Positions 32,468 through 37,330 of a stretch of DNA of 37,330 nucleotides are shown here, piece by piece. Under the pieces are notes generated by a model. It did no database searches. It worked only from the letters and a program-made list of their open reading frames with translations, and was not told the origin of the DNA. Position numbers and translations under genes: made by a program. Source of the stretch: Pseudomonadota bacterium (GTDB lineage: Bacteria > Pseudomonadota > Alphaproteobacteria > SHVP01); contig JAQBYN010000029.1 in assembly GCA_027622715.1 (NCBI GenBank), positions 1 to 37,330 on the forward strand, read 5' to 3'. Each line of letters starts with the position of its first letter. Within the stretch, counting starts at the first letter, position 1.

Positions 32468-32670
32468 GCGAGGGCATTGCGCGAACAATCAGGGATTACG
32501 TCGCCACCGAGGATGATGCCCGTCAACGGAACCCGGTTCCTTTGGCAGGCCGAGGCCGAGTTCGTAACGCCAAAGGGGTGGCGCCGGACTCGCGTGTCGA
32601 ACGGCGCCAGGTAGCGACACGGGGGCGGCGCGTAGAGGACACCGCGCCCCGGTTATTACGTCAGCAGTAG

Positions 32671-34065
32671 CTAGCGCCGCAGATAGTTTTCGCCAGCAGC
32701 ACTCACGCCGACTTTCCCCAAGACTCTTGCTAGACCGGCATCGTCGGAATCGGCATTGCCATTGTGGTCGCGCCGATTGCCATTGGTCGCGGCGAACTTT
32801 GCCTGGTTTTTGCGACTCTGGGCGGGGCGACGACGGTTGGGTTTTGTCGGCGTCCGTCCTTTAGGTTTGGAGTCCGGCCGTGCTGACGGCGCTTCTCCGC
32901 CGAAGGGGTTCGGAATGGTCGCGAGCGAATACCCGACCAAACGCTCAATGTCGCGCAACAGGCTACGTTCTTCGCGGTCGCACAAGGAAATCGCGACGCC
33001 GTTCTTGCCGGCTCTGGCCGTGCGGCCAATACGGTGAACGTAGACTTCAGGCACGTGCGGCAACTCAAAGTTAATGACGTGCGAAATGTCGTCCACGTCG
33101 ATGCCGCGCGCGGCGATGTCAGTTGCGACCAATACTTTCACGTGCCCTGCGCGGAAGGCCGCCAGTGACCGTTCGCGTTCGCGCTGACTTTTGTTGCCAT
33201 GGATCGCCGACGCCGAAATACCAGCTTTTTCGAGGTGATCATTCACCTTATCGGCACCCCGCTTGGTCCGCGTGAAGACGATGGCGCGGTCGACCTGAGG
33301 CCCCTTCAATATGTCGACCAGCGCGCGCCGCTTGGACACGGCATCGACTTGCATGACCTTTTGGTCAATTTTCTCAATCGGTCGTGACTCCGGTGCAACG
33401 GCAACTTCAGTTGGATTGCGCAAGAAGTCTTTGGCCAGGCCTCGAATCTGTTTAGGCATGGTCGCTGATAACAGGATCGTTTGGCGGCGCTCAGGAATTT
33501 TTGCCAGGATTCGGCGTATAGCCGGCAAGAAACCGAGATCCATCATTTGATCGGCCTCGTCGAGAACGACCGTCGTCGTGCCGTTGAGCTGGATGGCACC
33601 CGCCGACATGTGATCGAGCAAGCGGCCAGGCGTCGCGACAATGAAATCAATCCCGGGCGCAATGGCTTTGATCTGAGGGCCTGGCCGGACGCCACCGACC
33701 ACCACCGCGACAGAGGGCCGAGCGATGCGGCCATAGGTGCGAATGCTGTCGGCAATCTGCGAAGCGAGTTCGCGGGTCGGCGCCAGAATCAATACGCGGC
33801 AACCCTTTGGATTCGAGGAGGACGGCTGTTTGATGATTTGCTGAAGGATCGGGAGCACAAACGCGGCGGTCTTGCCGGTCCCGGTCTGCGCTGTCCCCAA
33901 AACATCCTGGCCATCCAGAATAGCCGGGATGACGCGTGTCTGAATGGGTGTGGGGGTGGTGTAACCCTCGCCCGAAAGGGCTCGGAGAAGTACCTCGGCC
34001 AAGCCAAGGTCGCTAAATTGTGTCAATTGGTAACTTTCAATTTTCCGCCGCGCACGAAGCGTCAC
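32671..34065 (-). CDS. DEAD-box RNA helicase (RhlE/DeaD-like)
   Basis: A 464-residue ATP-dependent RNA helicase. Motifs appear in order: the Q motif (F17 to Q42), AQTGTGKT (59-66), PTREL (96-100), TPGR (145-148), DEAD (169-172), SAT (200-202), then VFTRTK, VLVATDIAARGIDV and HRIGRTARAG in the second RecA-like domain. The last ~75 residues are low-complexity and rich in K, R, P and N, as in RhlE-type proteins, and should bind RNA unspecifically. The annotated start is GTG 34065 without a clear ribosome site. A TTG at 34026 just before TQFSDLGLAE is a real alternative and fits family starts. A 256-base leader without genes lies upstream. Role in ribosome assembly or RNA turnover is general for the family. 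Confidence 0.92.
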   Translation of the reverse strand: MTLRARRKIESYQLTQFSDLGLAEVLLRALSGEGYTTPTPIQTRVIPAILDGQDVLGTAQTGTGKTAAFVLPILQQIIKQPSSSNPKGCRVLILAPTRELASQIADSIRTYGRIARPSVAVVVGGVRPGPQIKAIAPGIDFIVATPGRLLDHMSAGAIQLNGTTTVVLDEADQMMDLGFLPAIRRILAKIPERRQTILLSATMPKQIRGLAKDFLRNPTEVAVAPESRPIEKIDQKVMQVDAVSKRRALVDILKGPQVDRAIVFTRTKRGADKVNDHLEKAGISASAIHGNKSQRERERSLAAFRAGHVKVLVATDIAARGIDVDDISHVINFELPHVPEVYVHRIGRTARAGKNGVAISLCDREERSLLRDIERLVGYSLATIPNPFGGEAPSARPDSKPKGRTPTKPNRRRPAQSRKNQAKFAATNGNRRDHNGNADSDDAGLARVLGKVGVSAAGENYLRR

Positions 34066-34321
34066 GCGAGGTGCGATACAGCGTTATGTTCTTGTTGGGG
34101 AAGCTCGCGTAGACCAGCTGCCGGGGTCATGTGCCTTAGCGGCACTCTTGTTTGGCGGCTCGTGTTAGGTGGCTACCGCAAGAAACACGTGCCGCCAACG
34201 ACGATTTCGCCATCTACGCGCGGCACGAGATGACGCTATCAACCACATTCCGTCGCCGATAGCAATGGAATTTGCGTCGGTCCGAGGAAGACCGCCCGCA
34301 CTACCTATTGTGCAACGAGCT

Positions 34322-35944
34322 CTAGCCCCCGCCAACCTCGAGTATTTGGCGGGGCAGCGGCGCCCGGCCCAGGATGAGGTCGGCGGCCTTTTCGCCGATC
34401 ATAATAGTCGGCGCATTGGTATTGCCGCTCGTGATCGCGGGCATAACCGAGGCGTCCGCAACCCGTAATCCTTCCACCCCTCGGACCCCCAACTGAGGGT
34501 CAACAACCGAGTGTTCGTCGTCGCCCATTCGGCACGTGCCTACCGGGTGATAGGCCGTGGTGGCGTTTGCCCGGATCCAAGCATCAAGATCGTCATCGCG
34601 CTCGATCTCCTGCCCCGGGGCTATTTCTTGCCCGCGGTAGGGGTCGAAGCTGGACTGAGCGGCAATTTTCCGAGCCAGCCGTACCCCCCGGCGTAGCGTG
34701 ACCAGATCTTCTGGATCGGCAAGGTAGTTGGCCGAAATCCTCGGTTTGTCGGTCGGGTTCGGGGAAACCAACGAAATTTCTCCCCTACTCCCAGGGCGCA
34801 GTTGATACACGTGAATCAGGAATCCGTGGCTGGGTTTCCACGCAACAATCCGGTTGAGCAGCCCCGGCACCAGCGTTATCTGGACATCCGGTGCTTCAAG
34901 GTCAGGCCGAGTCTTGAGAAAGGCGCATCCTTGGATAGGAATTTCTGCGCCCGGTCCGCGGCGCAACAAGACGGCTTTGAGAAATGCCTTCACCGCATTG
35001 TCCGGCCGCATGAGGTAATTGAGCGAGACCGGCTGCAGGCAGTGGAACGATGTGTAGGCGCCGAGGTGGTCCTGAAGATTGGCGCCAACCTCCGGCGCGT
35101 CTTTGATGACGCTGATCCCGAGCTTGATCAAGGGACCGGCCGGGCCGATCCCAGAATGCATGAGGAGGGCCGGCGAGTTCACGGCGCCAGCGCAAACGAT
35201 CACCTCTCGCCGCGCACTCACGGCCCGGGTGTAACCACCCTGCACAAACTCGACCCCCGTGGCGCGGTGCCCGTCAAAGACGATGCGGCGGACATCGGCA
35301 TTGGTTTCAACTAGCAAATTGGTCCGCCCCCGCGCCGGCTTAAGGTAGGCCGTTGCCGCGCTCTGCCGTCGGGCGTGTGCAATGGTGAAGTCGTGAATCC
35401 CAAACCCTTCCTGTGAGGCGCCATTGAAGTCCTCGGTTTTGGGAAATCCCGCGTGCTCGCCGGCGGCGAGGAAGGCCTCGTTCAACGCGCCATCTCGCCG
35501 CGCTTGCGTCACCTGCAGCGGCCCCTGGCTCCCTCTGAAGGGCGAGCGCTTAGTCGCGTGCGCCTCCATCTTCTTGAAGTAAGGCAGAACCTCACCGTAG
35601 GACCATCCTTCGGCACCCATTTGCCGCCACCGATCGAAGTCGCTCGGGTGGCCGCGGACGAACGTCATCCCATTGATGGAAGACGAGCCCCCAAGCAGTT
35701 TTCCGCGCGGCCAGTGCACTTGACGCCCGCCCAGTCCCTCTTCAGGGGCCGTCTCATACCCCCAATTCAACGACTTCATCGTGAACAGCAGTCGGGTCAT
35801 GAATGGGATTGGAACGAATGGGTGCGTGTCCCGGCGGCCAGCCTCAAGAAGCAGAACCCGGTGTTTGCCGTCCTCGGAAAGCCTGTGGGCCACCGCACAT
35901 CCGGCCGACCCGGCGCCGACCACGACATAATCGAAGGTTTCCAA
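34322..35944 (-). CDS. GMC-family FAD oxidoreductase, copy 2, TTG start
   Basis: A 540-residue paralogue of the GMC protein at 27928-29556. FAD motif GAGSAG, signature 1 HWPRGKLLGGSSSINGMTFVRG, signature 2 GAVNSPALLMHSGIG and the catalytic pair H466 (YHPVGTC) and N510 (GNTNAP) all coincide with copy 1. The frame is open to 36022 and an ATG lies at 35995, but neither has a ribosome site. TTG 35944 has GGGGAG nine bases upstream and places the start immediately before TFDYVVVGAG, as in copy 1. It is divergent from the second extended methyltransferase gene (124 bases). The GMC and methyltransferase pair may serve the same pathway as the ten-gene operon. Confidence 0.9.
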   Translation of the reverse strand: METFDYVVVGAGSAGCAVAHRLSEDGKHRVLLLEAGRRDTHPFVPIPFMTRLLFTMKSLNWGYETAPEEGLGGRQVHWPRGKLLGGSSSINGMTFVRGHPSDFDRWRQMGAEGWSYGEVLPYFKKMEAHATKRSPFRGSQGPLQVTQARRDGALNEAFLAAGEHAGFPKTEDFNGASQEGFGIHDFTIAHARRQSAATAYLKPARGRTNLLVETNADVRRIVFDGHRATGVEFVQGGYTRAVSARREVIVCAGAVNSPALLMHSGIGPAGPLIKLGISVIKDAPEVGANLQDHLGAYTSFHCLQPVSLNYLMRPDNAVKAFLKAVLLRRGPGAEIPIQGCAFLKTRPDLEAPDVQITLVPGLLNRIVAWKPSHGFLIHVYQLRPGSRGEISLVSPNPTDKPRISANYLADPEDLVTLRRGVRLARKIAAQSSFDPYRGQEIAPGQEIERDDDLDAWIRANATTAYHPVGTCRMGDDEHSVVDPQLGVRGVEGLRVADASVMPAITSGNTNAPTIMIGEKAADLILGRAPLPRQILEVGGG

Positions 35945-36068
35945 GTGGATCGTCTCCCCAGTACGCTGCCTCGAATCGCTGCCGAACTGAAGCATCGTTA
36001 CCGGCCGACAAAGTAGATACAATTACCCGCAGACTGCCAACCCTGCGGGAATCCTTGGAGCGCGGAAA

Positions 36069-37253
36069 ATGAGAGAACCCTACGCCCATACCATGATGCC
36101 TCAAGCGTCGTGCGATGAACGTGCGCGGCAGAACTTCATTGCCGGCCTAAAAATGCACATGGAGGACCGGGTCTATCCAGCGGACCGCACGGTCTCGACC
36201 AAGCGGGTTCTGCCGCGCTTCACAGCCCAGCATGGGCGCGCACCGCAATCTCGCGCCGAGTTCCGCCACGCCATGGAGGCTGATCCGTTTGTGCAGGCGT
36301 GGTCCGCCATCGCGCGAAACATGCAAGAAATGCATTGGGACACCGTGAGCGAAATCGTCTGGCACGATCTCGACGGATTGATCGAAAAAAGCCGTGTACC
36401 GCAGGCCAAAGGAAGCCTGCATCTCGACCCCAATCTGCCTGTGCCGCGTTACCACACGGCCGTCGATATTCACTGTATGCCCGGTGGTTATCACACCGAA
36501 ATCACCAACGGCGATGTTTTCGCCGGCGCGATGTTCGACCGCGGCGCGTACTACTACGGGCTGCCCATTCGTGGATCGAGCGCGTTAAAACATACCGACA
36601 CCCGCAAGCGTATGCAGCGTGCGGCGCCGGGATACACGTTGATCGATTTTATCGACCAAACCTACCCAGATCTCAAACCGCGGCGCATTCTTGATCTTGG
36701 ATGCGCCATCGGTGGCGCAACGGTTCCCTACGCCGAACGGTTTCCCGCGGCGAAAATCTTCGGCATCGATGTCGCCGCGCCCCAACTACGATATGCCCAC
36801 GCCCGGGCCGAGGGTCTCGGTGCGTCCGTGCACTACCGTCAGGAAAATGCCGAAGCGCTGTCCTTTGACGACGGCTCGTTCGACCTTGTCGTTTCGCATG
36901 GCCTGTTTCACGAAACATCGGCCAAAGCGACGCCGCGCATTCTGGCTGAATGCTACCGCGTTCTAAGGAAGGGTGGCGTCACGATGCATGTCGACACCCA
37001 GTTCGCGCGTGGCCTTGACGACTACGACGCCTACTATTGGGATTGGGACACGCACTATAATGCAGAGCCGTTCTGGGGAACCTTGCATCATACCGATGCG
37101 CGAGACCTTCTCCGGCACGCGGGGTTCCCCGCTAAGACGATTTGCGAAGCCTGGCCAATAGGGCAGGCTGACGGCACCACCCGCTTTGATCCGGTAACCG
37201 ACAACGGCGGAAAGATTGTCGGCTCAACCATCTTTGGCGCACGCAAAACGTAG
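36069..37253 (+). CDS. SAM-dependent methyltransferase with long conserved N-terminal extension (copy 2)
   Basis: A 394-residue paralogue of the protein at 2778-3911. The class I domain has motif I DLGCAIGG (209-216), D234 in GIDVAAPQLRY, SHGLFHETS (276-284) and ECYRVLRKGG. The N-terminal half shares HLDPNLPVPRYHTAVDIH (the last ten residues at 126-135) and a PGGYHTEIT block with copy 1, as well as the opening Q-x-F-I-x-x-L-K-x-H around residues 21-30. The extension is therefore a genuine conserved domain, not a misread start. GGAG eight bases before ATG 36069 supports the start. It is divergent from GMC copy 2. The acceptor is unknown. Confidence 0.87.
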   Translation: MREPYAHTMMPQASCDERARQNFIAGLKMHMEDRVYPADRTVSTKRVLPRFTAQHGRAPQSRAEFRHAMEADPFVQAWSAIARNMQEMHWDTVSEIVWHDLDGLIEKSRVPQAKGSLHLDPNLPVPRYHTAVDIHCMPGGYHTEITNGDVFAGAMFDRGAYYYGLPIRGSSALKHTDTRKRMQRAAPGYTLIDFIDQTYPDLKPRRILDLGCAIGGATVPYAERFPAAKIFGIDVAAPQLRYAHARAEGLGASVHYRQENAEALSFDDGSFDLVVSHGLFHETSAKATPRILAECYRVLRKGGVTMHVDTQFARGLDDYDAYYWDWDTHYNAEPFWGTLHHTDARDLLRHAGFPAKTICEAWPIGQADGTTRFDPVTDNGGKIVGSTIFGARKT

Positions 37254-37330
37254 GCAAGAGCGGCGTCCAAGAGTCTCGCGCGACATTGGCCCGACTGAAG
37301 GGTCGCGGCTCGGCGTCAACGAGCCGCCAG

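Noticed and set aside
32615-32656. GC-rich imperfect hairpin between the acetoacetate-decarboxylase-like gene and the helicase
   Set aside because: The pairing is interrupted and lacks a T tract. A terminator is expected in this convergent gap, but this is not good enough evidence.
33481-34233. Plus-strand 250-codon frame over the start of the DEAD-box helicase
   Set aside because: It is antisense to helicase motifs that are unmistakable on the other strand, and it has no recognisable protein content.
36026-36049. Inverted repeat CCCGCAG...CTGCGGG with a 10-base loop before methyltransferase copy 2
   Set aside because: Seven-base GC arms at this distance are expected by chance in GC-rich DNA. 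It is not conserved before methyltransferase copy 1.

Overview
The window is GC-rich chromosomal DNA, most likely from a free-living alphaproteobacterium (Rhodospirillales-like). The best taxonomic clue is a 97-residue complex I NDUFS4-type subunit, which is typical of Alphaproteobacteria and mitochondria. Two tRNA genes with encoded CCA ends, dense gene packing and mostly ATG starts with a few TTG/GTG starts agree with a bacterial chromosome. I see no phage, transposase, CRISPR or plasmid functions. I also see no recognisable transcription regulator, although most genes look catabolic.

Left part (1-12.5 kb): a TauD/TfdA dioxygenase, PlsY, a small cupin, tRNA-Arg(TCT), a class I methyltransferase with a long N-terminal extension and a clear terminator, the NDUFS4-like subunit, a small membrane-anchored protein, an SDR, a VOC protein, a gamma-glutamyltransferase-family enzyme, a 40-residue lipoprotein, tRNA-Pro(TGG), and an amidohydrolase flanked by two paralogous four-cysteine mini-proteins. 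Two translationally coupled bicupin paralogues follow. A 365-base gap after them carries a duplicated repeat.

Middle (12.5-19.6 kb): a class V (alanine/serine-glyoxylate type) aminotransferase, then a block bounded by two related GSTs in opposite orientation. Between the GSTs lie a ThDP-dependent decarboxylase/acetolactate-synthase-like enzyme and a pcaI-pcaJ-pcaC operon (3-oxoacid CoA-transferase plus carboxymuconolactone decarboxylase). A TylF-type methyltransferase follows.

Right part (19.7-37.3 kb): a roughly 11.7 kb run of ten minus-strand genes, mostly joined by 4-base start/stop overlaps. In transcription order they are an OYE-type flavin/Fe-S oxidoreductase, a GMC oxidoreductase, a TauD dioxygenase, a DUF2848 protein, an unrecognised protein, an extracytoplasmic family 5 solute-binding protein and a complete Opp/Dpp-type ABC transporter (two permeases, two ATPases). 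Divergent from it is an acetoacetate-decarboxylase-fold protein that lacks the Schiff-base lysine. A DEAD-box helicase, a second GMC paralogue and, divergently, a second copy of the extended methyltransferase close the window.

Taken together the right part reads as an uptake-plus-oxidation pathway for an unidentified small molecule, perhaps amide- or N-methyl-containing. The transporter imports it, the OYE, GMC and dioxygenase oxidise or demethylate it, and DUF2848 may hydrolyse a C-C bond. The pca and ThDP genes could feed products into central metabolism. The substrate is not deducible from sequence alone. The commonest theme of the window is within-window paralogy: GMC x2, extended methyltransferase x2, GST x2, bicupin x2 and four-cysteine mini-protein x2.
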